The notes beneath the pieces are model-generated. The model was not told the DNA's origin. It searched no databases and saw only the letters and a program-made list of their open reading frames with translations. A program made the position numbers and the translations under genes. 64,000 nt of DNA. It comes from JAWKTM01 sp041399085. Its GTDB lineage: Bacteria; Planctomycetota; Planctomycetia; Pirellulales; Pirellulaceae. The stretch spans positions 1 through 64,000 of the forward strand of contig JAWKTM010000018.1 of NCBI GenBank assembly GCA_041399085.1, in the 5' to 3' direction. Shown piece after piece: positions 35,387 through 46,773 of this stretch; within the stretch, counting starts at the first letter, position 1, and each line of letters starts with the position of its first letter.

Positions 35387-36985
35387 CTATTGAATCTTCA
35401 AACTTCGCACGAACTCGGCTTCCCGCTCGATATCCGCGTCGGTCAGGCCCGATTTGCGTTCGATCTCCGCATGAGCGAATCGGCCACCCGTCATATCCAA
35501 CGCCATCACCGACACACGACCGTTCGGATTGTAAGCCAACCGCACTTGCACCGGCGCACGCTTCGGCAAATTCGGCGGCAAGCCCGTCACGCGCACCTCG
35601 CCCAGCAAAATATTCGAGAACGGATCGGGCGCCTCGCCCTCCAGCACCTGCACGCGCACGGCCGTCGCGCCCTGCTCCGTCAGATGAAACACCTTGCTCA
35701 TCGCAAACGGCAACTGCCGATTCTTCGGGATCAACACGGCCGTCATCGGCTCTTTGGTCTTCGGATGCTTGACGGCAATTCCCAAACTATGAGCGTTCAC
35801 ATCAATCACATCGATGTCCTGCAACTCCTGCTGCAAGCTATCCTCGACCGTCAGATCGCTCTCGATTCCCCGAGCCGCTTTGATCGCCGCGAAAATTGCC
35901 GCCCCACGAGCCACAACTTGATCCGGGTCGGGGCTATCGTCCGGCTCCTTGCCCGAAATCTGCTGCAAAGTCTTCTTAACCATCGGCATTCGCGTCGAAC
36001 CGCCGACCAACAACACCCGATTGAAATCCTTCCAGCCCAGTTGCTGGCCCTGAAACACCGATTTGCTCACCACCGAGTTCGTAATCACGTCGGTCTGCAC
36101 AATCAGATCGCGCGTCATCTCCTCAAACTCGGCCCGCGTCAGCGTCAATCGCAACGCATGATCCTGATAGAAACACTCGACCGGCGCCGACGGCAAATCG
36201 GTCAACAATTTCTTCGTCGACTCGGCATGATTAGCGATCGCTTGCTGCCGATCCTCGGGAATCTTCACCCCATATCGCTCGGCGAACTGCCGCACCACAT
36301 ATTGCACGATCCGATCGTCCCAATCCTTGCCGCCCAGCTTCACGGCCCCGTCGGTCGCCAACGTATCAATTCGCTTGCTCTCCAAACGAATCGCCGTCAC
36401 GTCAAACGTCCCGCCGCCCAGGTCGTAAACCAGCGCCGTTAGCTTGCCGTCGGGAAAGTCGGGCGAGGCCACACTGCCGTCTCGACTCAACTGACCTTCC
36501 AAACAGTAAGCGATCGCGGCGGCCGTCGGCTCGTTGATGATCTCGATCGAATCAAAGCCGGCGATGCGAGCCGCGTCTTCCGTGGCTTTGCGGCGAGCGT
36601 CGTCGAAGTAAGCCGGCACGGTGATCACCGCCTTGCCGATCGGCGGAATCCGGCGTTCCGCATCCTGCTTCAACTTGCGAAGAATGATGGCCGACAGCGT
36701 CTCGGGACGAAACTGGCGACCGTCCACGGCTCGCGAATACAGAGCCCGGCCCATATCGCGTTTGATAAAGGTCGCCACCTTATCCGGCGTGTGCGAAGCA
36801 GCCTGCTTCGCGGCATTTCCAACCAACGCTTGGTTGCCATCCAAGTAAATCGCGCTGGCCGTAAGCATGTCCCCTTCGCGATTCGGGATCGTCGAAACGA
36901 TTCCGGTCGCGTCCAAGTGTGCAATCACCGATTGAGTCGTTCCCAAATCGATGCCGACCAGGCTACGTCGTCCGCCGTTTGCCAT
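35387..36985 (-). CDS. Short Hsp70/DnaK-family ATPase
   Basis: The 532-residue protein has the Hsp70 nucleotide-binding domain: LVGIDLGTTQSVIAHLD (phosphate 1, residues 9-25), IEIINEPTAAAIAYCLE (connect 1), LVYDLGGGTFDVTAIRL (phosphate 2) and VLLVGGSTRMPMVKKTLQ (adenosine). A shortened substrate-binding region follows (DVNAHSLGIAV; MTAVLIPKNRQLPFA; VRVQVLEGE). It stops about 100 residues earlier than DnaK, lacking most of the C-terminal lid. It is thus a specialised HscC-like or planctomycete-type Hsp70 rather than the housekeeping DnaK. No dnaJ or grpE is nearby; the zinc-ribbon gene is the only close partner. Confidence 0.88.
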   Translation of the reverse strand: MANGGRRSLVGIDLGTTQSVIAHLDATGIVSTIPNREGDMLTASAIYLDGNQALVGNAAKQAASHTPDKVATFIKRDMGRALYSRAVDGRQFRPETLSAIILRKLKQDAERRIPPIGKAVITVPAYFDDARRKATEDAARIAGFDSIEIINEPTAAAIAYCLEGQLSRDGSVASPDFPDGKLTALVYDLGGGTFDVTAIRLESKRIDTLATDGAVKLGGKDWDDRIVQYVVRQFAERYGVKIPEDRQQAIANHAESTKKLLTDLPSAPVECFYQDHALRLTLTRAEFEEMTRDLIVQTDVITNSVVSKSVFQGQQLGWKDFNRVLLVGGSTRMPMVKKTLQQISGKEPDDSPDPDQVVARGAAIFAAIKAARGIESDLTVEDSLQQELQDIDVIDVNAHSLGIAVKHPKTKEPMTAVLIPKNRQLPFAMSKVFHLTEQGATAVRVQVLEGEAPDPFSNILLGEVRVTGLPPNLPKRAPVQVRLAYNPNGRVSVMALDMTGGRFAHAEIERKSGLTDADIEREAEFVRSLKIQ

Positions 36986-37154
36986 GAAAATGCGTGGTTC
37001 TGAGGATGCGTGGCGAATCCGCGAGGAGAAAAGTCGAACGGGCTGATCGCGCCGGCTCGCGGAGCTTTCCAGTCTAATCGCTCGCCCCCCGAGCGTTCAC
37101 TCGGTTATCGCCAAAAAACCGGCGCTTGCCTAGTACCGACCGCCAAGCCAACCC

Positions 37155-37266
37155 CGCTCGGCGCAGGTCTCCCGACCTCGCCGAAACCTCCGACCGCAGG
37201 TCTCCCCGCACCGCCGTGAGACCTTCGGTCAAACCGCGTGCGGGGTCAGAGACCCGCGCACAGCGC
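37155..37266 (+). repeat. R1 palindromic repeat, copy 5
   Basis: It reads GCGCAGGTCTCCCGACCTCG, then CGAAACCTCCGACCGCAGGT and, after a loop, GTGAGACCTTCGGTC, in the same orientation as the copies at 21.3 kb. It is alone, without R2, in the 300-bp gap between the Hsp70 and Gfo/Idh genes. No gene lies in 37003-37299. Confidence 0.75.
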
Positions 37267-37299
37267 AATCCCACCGACCGCAGCGCTCCGCTCAGCCGC

Positions 37300-38712
<1,413 letters not shown>

Positions 38713-39220
38713 GGAATCTCCTTGTCATAGCCAGTGGACCGTCGAACTCAGCCAGTAAACCTCCCGCCGCGCAACCGCGCCGCGGGCCGCTAGTCTAATC
38801 CAAAACCGCGCCCCAAGTCGAAAACCGCCGCCAACCTCTGCATAAAAGCGGCAGGGGCGCCAGCCCTCCGGTAAGATACACTGTATGAAAGCGGCAGGGC
38901 GCAAGCCCTCCGGTAAACCACACAACAAAACGCAACGTCAACACCCAACTCTTACCCGCACCGGCGAAAAACGGCGCCTGCGCCCTTCCGTTCTCATAAC
39001 ATACAAGCACGACGCGCCAGCGAGTGAATCATCCCCCAACTCTACAGCACGACGCCAGCGAGTGAATCAACCCCCAACTCGCAAACACAAAAAACTTCCT
39101 CCCTTGCCCCACGTGCGAGTAAACCTCACATCCCACTCGCCAACAACCACGAACAAAGAACCAACAACCACGAACAAAGAACAACCAACAAAGAACAAAG
39201 AACCCCAACCACCAACAACC
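38713..39220. repeat. Repeat-rich intergenic region
   Basis: The stretch holds no supported gene. Two copies of the palindromic R3 core (AAGCGGCAGGGCGCAAGCCC, then TCCGGTAA) lie at 38843-38874 and 38884-38919. Two 33-35-bp direct repeats with CCAGCGAGTGAATCA lie at 39008-39042 and 39048-39080. An A/C-rich low-complexity run built from AACAACCACGAACAAAGAAC lies at 39141-39206. R3 recurs inside the 126-bp units at 40962-41335. Confidence 0.65.
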
Positions 39221-40165
39221 CTATCCCCGAGTCACAACCACCGTATTACTTCCCACTTCATTACCATCGGTCGTCACCACATATAACCGGAACGACGCAA
39301 TCTGGCCTGGCATCGTCAAACCGGCGTCGGTCTCGGTCATCACGGTTCCCGAAGCGAACGAACCGACCACCGATTCATCATCCGCGCTGTACTCCGGGCC
39401 CGGAGTCATCCGCAATTGATAATGATCCAGCGACGCGTCGGTCGAAGCGGTCCAGTTAAACCGGGCTTGAGCCAAGTCTTCCATCCAACGCCGCTCAATG
39501 ACACCGCAACCGGCGCGCTACCTCCGGCCGGAGTCAACCGAGGCAGCGTCGCCACCAGCGGATCGTCCGTTGCAAACTTCGTGGGCAGCTTTTGGCGGTA
39601 ATTCTTCAGCACCGCGTAGATATCATCCTGCAAACGGTTTCGCTGCAGCCGCGAAAGCTCTTCCACCTTCTCCGCATGATGCACGGCCGTAAACGCCGCC
39701 AGCAAATCCGTCACATCAGCCGTGAAAGCCGCCAAGTCATAACCGCCCAGCAGCGTAATCGGCGTCGCAATCGCCGGATCGGCGTTCATCTGAGTCCAAA
39801 TACTCTTCGTATCATCCACAGCACGCATATATGGACCTTGCTCCAGCCATTTCGGCCGGCAATTCAGGCAGTGATCTTAACCAATCGGAGTCACCATAAT
39901 CGGCTCGCACCGACCATGCCAATCGACGTAGCCACTGTGCACCGCCGATCGTCGAGTTCAGTCCGTCATGAAGCTGTTCGCGAGACGTGATCGCCGACTG
40001 AACCGTTTGGCGTTTAGCCGCGAGCTTGGCTTGCAGGTCGGCTAGCGTGATGTTGTCCTTCAAAACCAGTTCGTTGCCGACCCCAAGCTGGGCGTCGACG
40101 AGAGTCCAATGCGAGATGAATTCCTCGGTAGTCCAGACATACGAAGTTGGTCCGCTGATCGCCAT
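39221..40165 (-). CDS. Array-adjacent two-module protein with FnIII-like tail (two frameshifts)
   Basis: Minus-strand ATG 40163-40165 follows an AGGGGGA box. Joining three frames (breaks near 39830 and 39480) gives ~315 residues. The N-terminal third (FISHWTLVDAQLGVG; NITLADLQAKLAAKRQTVQS) and the middle (LGGYDLAAFTADVTDLLAAF; YAVLKNYRQKLPTKF; LVATLPRL) look like two helical modules of ~70 residues. The second aligns by eye with the first module of the protein at 20248, sharing a GYD turn, Lys-Asn/Lys-Tyr and TL-RL positions. The end (FNWTASTDASLDHYQLRMTP; SFRLYVVTTDGNEVGSNTVV) is FnIII-like. I recall similar planctomycete proteins of unknown function. Array 2 begins 97 bp upstream of the start. 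Confidence 0.7.
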
Positions 40166-40262
40166 GGTTAGTCCCCCTAATTGGCACGGTTCACAACACT
40201 TCATCCACCTAAAAACCTGCCCAGCATCCAAAACGCCAAAATCAGCGGGAAAATTGCCTGAT

Positions 40263-40454
40263 CCTGTCACCGAAATGCCCATTCCAGCCGGCGAAATGTC
40301 CGGTTCAGCCGCCGAAATGGCGAATCCAGTTACCGAAATGACCAGTCCAGTCGCCGAAAATGGCGAGTCCAGTTGCCGAAATGGCGAGTCCAGTTGCCGA
40401 AATGACCGGTCCAGTCACCGGAACGACGAGTCCAGTTGCCAAATTGGCCGATTC
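40263..40454 (-). repeat. Array 2: nine tandem units of ~21 bp
   Basis: Nine units of 21-22 bp share CAGTTGCCGAAATG with a variable 6-7 bases (GCGAGTC, ACCGGTC, CCCATT and others). On the gene strand the core reads CATTTCGGCAACTG. Starts on the + strand are 40263, 40284, 40306, 40327, 40348, 40370, 40391, 40412 and 40433. Units 5 and 6 are nearly identical. It lies 97 bp upstream of the two-module gene, the same relative place as array 1. The 22-bp units (2, 5, 9) break any reading frame, so it is unlikely to code. Confidence 0.82.
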
Positions 40455-40537
40455 GCTGCCTGGCGGACGCGAATCGGCGGCTAAGCGTAATATTGATCCA
40501 TTAGCCGAAATCTTATGGCCAAGGGCCTTTGTCAAAT

Positions 40538-40677
40538 GTAGCTCGGGGCAACGCCCCAGGAACGTGGGCCGCATATGTTGTTTTGGCCAAAGGCCATACT
40601 CACGACTTCTGGTGTAACTTTGGCCTTCAGCCAAAGGAATGCAATCAACCAATTCCCGGGGCGTTGCCCCAGGCTAC
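40538..40677. mobile_element. MITE-like element with 25-bp terminal inverted repeats
   Basis: GTAGCTCGGGGCAACGCCCC at the left end (40538-40562) pairs with the inverted copy at 40653-40677; 22 of 25 bases match. Each end is itself a small palindrome (GGGGCAACGCCCC). The inside has GGCC-centred palindromes and no coding frame. A related half (ACGGGGCAACGCCCCGT) occurs at about 41356-41372. Confidence 0.6.
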
Positions 40678-40961
40678 GATAATAAAGGCCTACGGCCAAA
40701 CACCTTATGAACTATCGAGCGGCATTGCTGCTCAACGAGCCGCTTAAGCTGCTCGAAGAGCGGCGATCCTGGTCCAACAGGTCATTTCGCCGCCTGGGAT
40801 TTGTTGAGTTGTCATTTGTAATGGCTTCAGTCGCGTGGTCCCTACGAAACCCCTCGTCGACACCCATCACGACACGAAGTCTAAGCATTTCGATTTCGTT
40901 TGTCAACAATTTTATTTCCAAGCCACCAACACCCTGTCCGCCAACCAGTTTTCAAATCCAT

Positions 40962-41335
40962 AAAAGCGGCAGCGCAAGCCCTCCGGTTGCATCAGGACGC
41001 CCGTCACCATCATGCACGCCCTCTCCCGCATCGCTACCGGACGGCTCTCGCGCCGTTCCGCTCTCATGGTGAGTCATCTATCCATAGAAGCGGAAGCGAT
41101 GCAAGCCCTCCGGTGTCATTAGAACGCCCGTCGCCATCATTCACGCACTCTCCTGCATCGTTACCGGACGGCTTTTGCGCCGTTCCGCTCTCATGGTGAT
41201 TCATCTATCTATAGAAGCGGAAGGGAGCGCAAGCCCTCCGGTTGCATCAGAACGCCCGTCGCCATCATGCACGCACTCTCCGGCATCGCGTTACCGGATG
41301 GCTTGCGCCGTGCCGCTCATGGTGTGTCATAGCGA
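40962..41335. repeat. Three tandem ~126-bp units with R3-type inverted ends
   Basis: Units starting near 40962, 41089 and 41213 share AAGCGG, GCAAGCCCTCCGGT, then GCCATCATGCACGCACTCTC, then TACCGGACGGCTTGCGCC. The last reverse-complements to the GCAAGCCSTCCGGT arm, so each unit can fold into one hairpin. No supported gene is present in 40455-41447; the stretch holds these units, the MITE-like element and filler. Confidence 0.65.
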
Positions 41336-41447
41336 ACAACTCGTTTAACCACGGGGCAACGCCCCGTGCGTCTGCCGGCTCCGACCACCGCGCACGCCAC
41401 CCACCGCAATTCTCCCGAACCAATCATGCCCTTCCGCACAACCAGCC

Positions 41448-44436
41448 CTACTGCTCTCGCCCCATAGCCTCTAGCAACCCTTGCAAGTTCTTAGCGACCG
41501 TCATCGTATTTGGATGTTCCGGCCCTGCAGGGACGCATGCAATATCTCCCAAGCCCGCCGCATCAGCGGCTCTGCCTCCGCCAAACGGTTCGTGGCCTGG
41601 AAGCAACGTTGCCAGGTTGTTGAGGTCTGGCGACATTCGGGTGTTCGGGCGCCATAGGACTGCTCGTCGATCACTGTGCCGCCCGCCGCATCATGGCTCG
41701 GCCTCCGCCAAACGGTCCGTCCTGAAGCAACTGAGCCAGGTTGTTAAGGGCATGCGACGTTTGGATGATTGTTACCATATGGAAAATCGCAACCACGCGC
41801 GCATCAGCGGCTCGCCTCCGCCAAACGGTTCGTGGCCTTAAGCAACACCGTCCAGGTTGTTGAGGTCGATGGCGACATGCGGGTGTTCGGCGCCATAGGA
41901 CTGCTCGTTGACGCCGCGCCGCTGGCGTCGCATCAGCGGCTCGGCCTCCGCCAAACGGTTCGTGGCCTGAAGCAACTGAGCCAGGTTGCTATGGATTAGC
42001 GATCCAGGCATGATCGGGTCCCAGGGACTGCTCGCCGATGGCCACGCACGGGCGTGAATCGCTCGGCCTCCGCCAAACGGTTCGTGCCCTCAAGCAACAG
42101 AGCTAGGTTGTTGAGGCCGATGGCGATGCGGGTGTTCGCCGCCATAGGACTGCCTCTTCGTTGATCGCCGCGGCGGGGCGCATCAGCGGCTCGGCCTCCG
42201 CCAAACGGTTTGTGGCTTGAAGCAACTGAGCCAGGTTGTTAAGGTCTCTGGCGACATCCGGGTGTTCCGCTCCATAGACTGCTCGTCGATGGCCGTTGCC
42301 CGCCGCATCAGCGGCTCGGCTTCCGCCAAACGGTTCGTGTCCTTAAGCAACTGAGCCAGATTGTTGAGGTCTCGCGGCGACAGTCGGGTGTTGTGGGCCG
42401 TAGGACTGCTCGTCGATCGCCAGCCCGCCGCATCAGCGTCTCGGCCTCCGCCAAACGGTTCGTGGCCTGAAGCAACTGAGCCAAGTTGTTGAGGTCTCTG
42501 GCGACATCGGGGTGTTCGGCTCCATAGGACTGTTCGTCGATAGCCAGCAAGGCGCGCATCAGCGGCTCGGCCTCCGCCAAATGGTTCGTCGCCTTCAGCA
42601 ATTGAGCCAGGTTGTTGACGGCGGCCGCGACGTTGGGGTGGTTCGGGCCATAACTTTTCTCGAATATCTCAACAACGCGTTCAAAATCCGCGATTGCGTC
42701 GTCATATTTTCCAATCGCGTACAGCAGTCCGCCAAGATTGTTGAGGGCGGTCGCGACGTTTGATGATCGTCACCATAGACTTCTCGAAGATCGTTACCAC
42801 GCGTCCCATCAGCGGCTCGGCCTCCGCCAAACGGTTCGTGGCCTGAAGCAACTGAGCCAGGTTATGGAGGCAATGGCGACATTCGGGTGTTCGGCCATAG
42901 GTCTGCTCTTCGATGGCCACGGCGGCGATAGAGCGGCTCGGCGGCAGTGAATTGCGCGGGTTTTTTGATAGATTCCAAACTGGCTGACAAATGAGAACAA
43001 CCGTCGGGGCTACGGGCACGACCGCTGAGCTGTGTGTCGCTGGCATGATCCGTCGTCTCGGCTCCGCGCCGCCTGCGGATCGGCATGTTGCCAAACCGCC
43101 AGAGCATGGGGCAATAATGCGTCGGCGATCGTCCAACACGACGGATCGTTGTAGATTTCGCGAGGCGTTACCTGGCGAACCAATTCCACGGCTGCCTCAA
43201 TGGCCTGCTCGCGATCCTCACCGCTCAGTCGTTCCCTGGATTACTTCCTGAACTAGCCGGTGTACGGAAAAGAAGGGTGGCGTTTGTCTCGACGCATGGG
43301 CGGCAGTTCGATCAACGAATACCGGCCCAAAGTGGCGAATGCCTCGTGCAGTCGTGAGCTCGTCCGTTCCGTCCCGTTCGAATAGAAATCGAGGGATGTT
43401 GTCCGCCGCGAGGAAGGCGGCTCGTTCCAAAATCTGGACAGCCAGCGGCGATTTTGCCGGGCTTGCTCGAATGATGGCTCCCAAGTCTTGGAAAGGATCG
43501 AGTGATAGTCCCCCGGCCGGTGCCGGTCCAGCAATTTCAGTCCGTGTTGCTCTAATATCGGTCGTAGGCGGCCAGCGGCATCTGGCACTGGACGCAATAC
43601 GCGGCGGCGTCTCCAAGGCCAACGTAAACACCCCACGCGTTCCACGATTCGCTCGCTGGCTGCGTTGTCCTTTTGCTTCGTCCGGTCCCGCAACAGCTTT
43701 TTGGCCTCGGCCGTCGACATCACATCCACGCGCAGGTCTCGTACCACTGGTCCCAATGCGGATTTCGCGGAAGTGATCAACACTGCCCCCGATCGCCGCC
43801 CGGCGTGTAACGGCGGATCAGCTCGTGATCCTCGGCGTTGCCGTAGATCAACAGCCAGCGATCGCGTTGCGACAACTCATGCAGCACTTGCCCGACGATC
43901 GCCGCCAAATCCTCCTGCTGGGAGTCCTCGCCGACGATTCCGAACCACGGCGCCAGATCGGCCAGGTCGCGGAGCAACGTTCTTTGCTGCTCCGCTCGAA
44001 TCCAATGGCGAATGTCGGGTGCCGGCCTCGTGTTCGATCGCATATTGCAGCGCCAATTGCGACTTGCCGACGCCTCCCAATCCATGCACGGTGACCGTTT
44101 GGGTGATCGCCGCCTTGCGTTTCTTATTGATTGCCTTCTCCAGCTTCGTCATCAAGCTGTTGCGAGGCGTGTAATACCGCTTCGTCGCTGATGTGCGAGC
44201 GGAAATTGCAGAGGCCGGTGAGTGTGGGAGGCTGGGACGAAGATTTTTGTTCCGTCACCGGAGCGTTCTACTAACACACTGAGCATTTCATTCGCTAGGT
44301 CTTGCTTTTGATGCGTCGTAGCAAATCCATCCGTGATCTTGGCTTCAATCAGCCCTACGCTCGAATAGCTGATTCCAGTTGGCGTCCCATTGTGCTGCCT
44401 TGGCCGTCCATTTCGCTCGCTCGGCCGGGTCGTCAA
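41448..44436 (-). pseudogene. NB-ARC STAND ATPase with kinesin-light-chain TPRs, frame broken throughout
   Basis: Reading leftwards, the gene can be pieced together from three frames. TVHGLGGVGKSQLALQYAIE is the NB-ARC P-loop, and DRWLLIYGNAEDHELIRRY the Walker-B region. SPLAVQILERAAFLAADNIP then HEAFATLGRYSLIELPPMRR and LVQEVIQGT form the winged-helix part. About ten 42-residue TPRs (GAEHPDVARDLNNLAQLLQA) follow, ending PEHPNTMTVAKNLQGLLEA and a stop at 41448. More than a dozen indels are needed. The N-terminal ~80 residues (LIEAKITDGFATTHQKQDLA) match no effector I know. Such proteins are sensors in bacterial defence and signalling; here it is either dead or badly assembled. Confidence 0.65.
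41540..42960 (-). repeat. TPR-coding tandem repeats with unit near 126 bp
   Basis: About ten copies carry GGCTCGGCCTCCGCCAAACG and GAAGCAACTGAGCCAGGTTG. Successive copies start near 41575, 41701, 41815, 41946, 42067, 42198, 42330, 42446, 42573 and, after a diverged copy, 42827. Spacings vary between 114 and 132, and most are not the 126 needed to keep frame. Confidence 0.7.
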
Positions 44437-45256
44437 TTCCGTCGATTAGCTGCTTCGCCCACTCCTGCATCCGCTCGCCCAGCTCGCGGATCAACCGCTG
44501 CGTCTTGGCCTCGGCCTTACCAAGCTGCTTCAACCGCTGGGGGCAACAATGTGCAAACCGCTTCAGGCGTTTCGCCCAGCATGGTCAGCAGCAAGCCCGG
44601 AACGCTCGCCCGCCGACTTCATCATCCTTCAGCAACCGATAGACGGCCTGCGGATGACGCTCGTACAACCGCTTGGCCACGGCCTCCGCCGGATCGCCCG
44701 GCAAGCATCCGTGTTTCGTTGCCACGGGTGTGAGGATGTGTTTCCACGCGTCCGGTGTCGCCCGGCGTAGGTTTTCGTCTTGCTGAGCGGCCTGCGTGTA
44801 ATACTGTCTGGCATGATGTTTGTCCAACGCTTGCAAATGGGTATCAAAGCCCGGCGTCTCGGCTAGCCTTCACTGGCGTTTCGAGCGCCTCGGCCACAAT
44901 CTGTTGCGCGTCTGCCTCCGCGTCATACCAGTTCGGCTCGGCCGCTTCCTCACGAATCAACTCCGCCGCCGTGCCGCGAGCTTCAACCAATCATGGTTTT
45001 GCAGCAGATCGTCGCGCTCGGGCGTCGGCTCGGTCAGCTTGCTTGTCAGCCGATTGCCGAGATAGCCAGTCAATGCTCCAGCTCCAACCGCCGCAGCTCC
45101 CATCGCGACATCGCTGGCAAACAAAGTTGATCGTTTAACGTGTTGGCCTGGGACAATCGCGACATCACGAATGGCACCGCCGCGCCGGCGGTTGCTAAGA
45201 GACCCAGGGCCGAGCCCTTCGGACCACTCGACGAATGCAGAAGGCGACTGCGCCAT
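44345..45256 (-). CDS. Membrane-helical protein upstream of the NB-ARC gene (frameshifted)
   Basis: From minus ATG 45254-45256 (MAQSPSAFVEWSEG) the reading includes two glycine/alanine-rich membrane segments (LGLLATAGAAVPFVMSRL; AAAVGAGALTGYLGNRL). A helical soluble part follows (ERDDLLQNHDWLKLAA; ALDKHHARQYYTQAAQQDEN; GDPAEAVAKRLYERHPQAVY; LTMLGETPEAVCTLLPP) and ends IDGIDDPAERAKWTAKAAQW and FERRAD, stop at 44345. At least five indels must be assumed (near 45200, 45125, 44975, 44600 and 44540). It precedes the STAND gene on the same strand with overlap, so it could be its effector or N-terminal part. No family recognised; the function is open. Confidence 0.5.
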
Positions 45257-45377
45257 AACGTGGGCGTCCTGTTTCCGGGGACAAGAAGACGACCACGGCA
45301 TTCTAGCCTGCTGCGCGTTGCCGCAGGAACTAGTCGAGGGGGATTTTTCCGGCGGACCGCGAGCGACGGCCAGCCGA

Positions 45378-46742
45378 TCAACCAATCAGTTCTCGGATTG
45401 GTCTGCCTCGGTCGAGCAGCGGCATAGGGCGGTCTAGGTGGTCGCGGAAGGTGACCGAGCGGGCGTCGATTCCCAGATGATGATAGACCGTGGCGGCGAT
45501 GTCTTGGGGATCGAACGGACGATCCACCACGTGTTCGCCGCGGGGATTCGAGCGGCCGATGGTTTGGCCCATTCTCATGCCGCCGCCGCCGAACAAAACG
45601 CTGAACGTATTGCCCCAATGGTCGCGGCCCGCGTTGGCGTTCATCCTGGGCGTGCGGCCAAACTCGCCCATCGCCACAATTAGCGTGCTCTCATACAACC
45701 CACGGTCGATTAGGTCCTCGACCAACGCCCCGATCGCTCGATCCAGCGGCGGGATCAGCAGCTTGGCGCCCTCTTCGGTCTTATATTGGCCCGGCGAACC
45801 ATGATGATCCCACGGCACACAGTTCACCGTGACAAATGTCACACCATGTTCCACCAATCGCCGTGCCACCAGCGCGCTTTGGCCGAATGTGTGTCGCCCA
45901 TAACGGTCTCGCAGCGCCTCGGTTTCGCGTGTGATATCAAAGGCTTCCCGCGCGCGGCTGCTGGTTAGCAGATCAAACGCCGCCTGTTGGTGCTCGTCCA
46001 ACTCGCTCATTCGCGGTTCCGCCGCCGCTCGCAGCCGATCCAAGTCGGACATTAGCTCGCGCCGCCCGGCGATCCGCTGTAGTGTGAGATCGCCGGCCAT
46101 GGTGAGATTTTTGACCGCATAGTCCCGCTCGTTGGGGTCTGAGTTCACAACGAACGGGTTCCAGCCGCCGCCGAGATACGATGCGTAGTGAAACAGGTTG
46201 TCCGTGCCGCCTCGGAGATGCGGTACGCCCACATAGGGCGGCATACCGTTGGTGTTCGCGCCTCTCAGGCGCGCGACCGCCGAGCCGATCGCCGGGCGTC
46301 GCTGCTGGCGGTTGTCCGGCGCGTTGAAGGCGGGGCCTTCGAAGCCGGTCAGCATCCAATGGTTCCCTTTGGTGTGATCGCCCGACCCATGATGGACGGT
46401 CCGCACGACCGACAGGTGGCTGGCCAGCCGCGCTTGCTCGGGCAGCAGCTCGCCGAACTGAATGCCCGGCACCGTCGTCTCGATGGCTCCGAACGGACCG
46501 CGATATTCTTGGGGCGCATGGGGCTTGGGATCCCACGTTTCCATGTGGCCCGGCCCGCCGCTGAGCCAAAACAGGATCACGCTGGAGCCGGCCGCGGACG
46601 TGCGGATCGAGCCGGCGGCATTCAGCCGCGACCAATCGGCCATCGTCAGCCCGCCCACGCCCAAAGCGCCGGCTTGTAGAAACGTGCGACGCGAAAGCCC
46701 GTGATTTGCGGCGCGGGTGGACGTGATGGCGGGGCGGTTCAT
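45378..46742 (-). CDS. Tat-exported DUF1501 (sulfatase-like) protein
   Basis: The 454-residue protein begins with a twin-arginine signal (LSRRTFLQAGALGVGGLTMA). It contains the DUF1501 hallmarks: SVILFWLSGGPGHMETWDPK, LPEQARLASHLSVVRTVHHG, GVTFVTVNCVPWDHHGS and LIVAMGEFGRTPRMNANAGR with HWGNTFSVLFGGGGM. The fold is alkaline-phosphatase-like, with probable metal sites in the SGGPGH and GRDHW regions. DUF1501 proteins are hugely expanded in planctomycetes and usually sit beside large cytochrome-type DUF1549/1553 proteins. Here the partner is the multihaem cytochrome 31 bp upstream on the same strand. The reaction is unknown. Confidence 0.9.
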   Translation of the reverse strand: MNRPAITSTRAANHGLSRRTFLQAGALGVGGLTMADWSRLNAAGSIRTSAAGSSVILFWLSGGPGHMETWDPKPHAPQEYRGPFGAIETTVPGIQFGELLPEQARLASHLSVVRTVHHGSGDHTKGNHWMLTGFEGPAFNAPDNRQQRRPAIGSAVARLRGANTNGMPPYVGVPHLRGGTDNLFHYASYLGGGWNPFVVNSDPNERDYAVKNLTMAGDLTLQRIAGRRELMSDLDRLRAAAEPRMSELDEHQQAAFDLLTSSRAREAFDITRETEALRDRYGRHTFGQSALVARRLVEHGVTFVTVNCVPWDHHGSPGQYKTEEGAKLLIPPLDRAIGALVEDLIDRGLYESTLIVAMGEFGRTPRMNANAGRDHWGNTFSVLFGGGGMRMGQTIGRSNPRGEHVVDRPFDPQDIAATVYHHLGIDARSVTFRDHLDRPMPLLDRGRPIRELIG

Positions 46743-46773
46743 GCGTGTGGCTCGCGGAGGAATTGCAGACCGT

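Noticed and set aside
40263..40620. A + strand heptapeptide-repeat protein (PVAEMAS type)
   Set aside because: Units of 22 bp break the frame, and the region has no ribosome site or domain.
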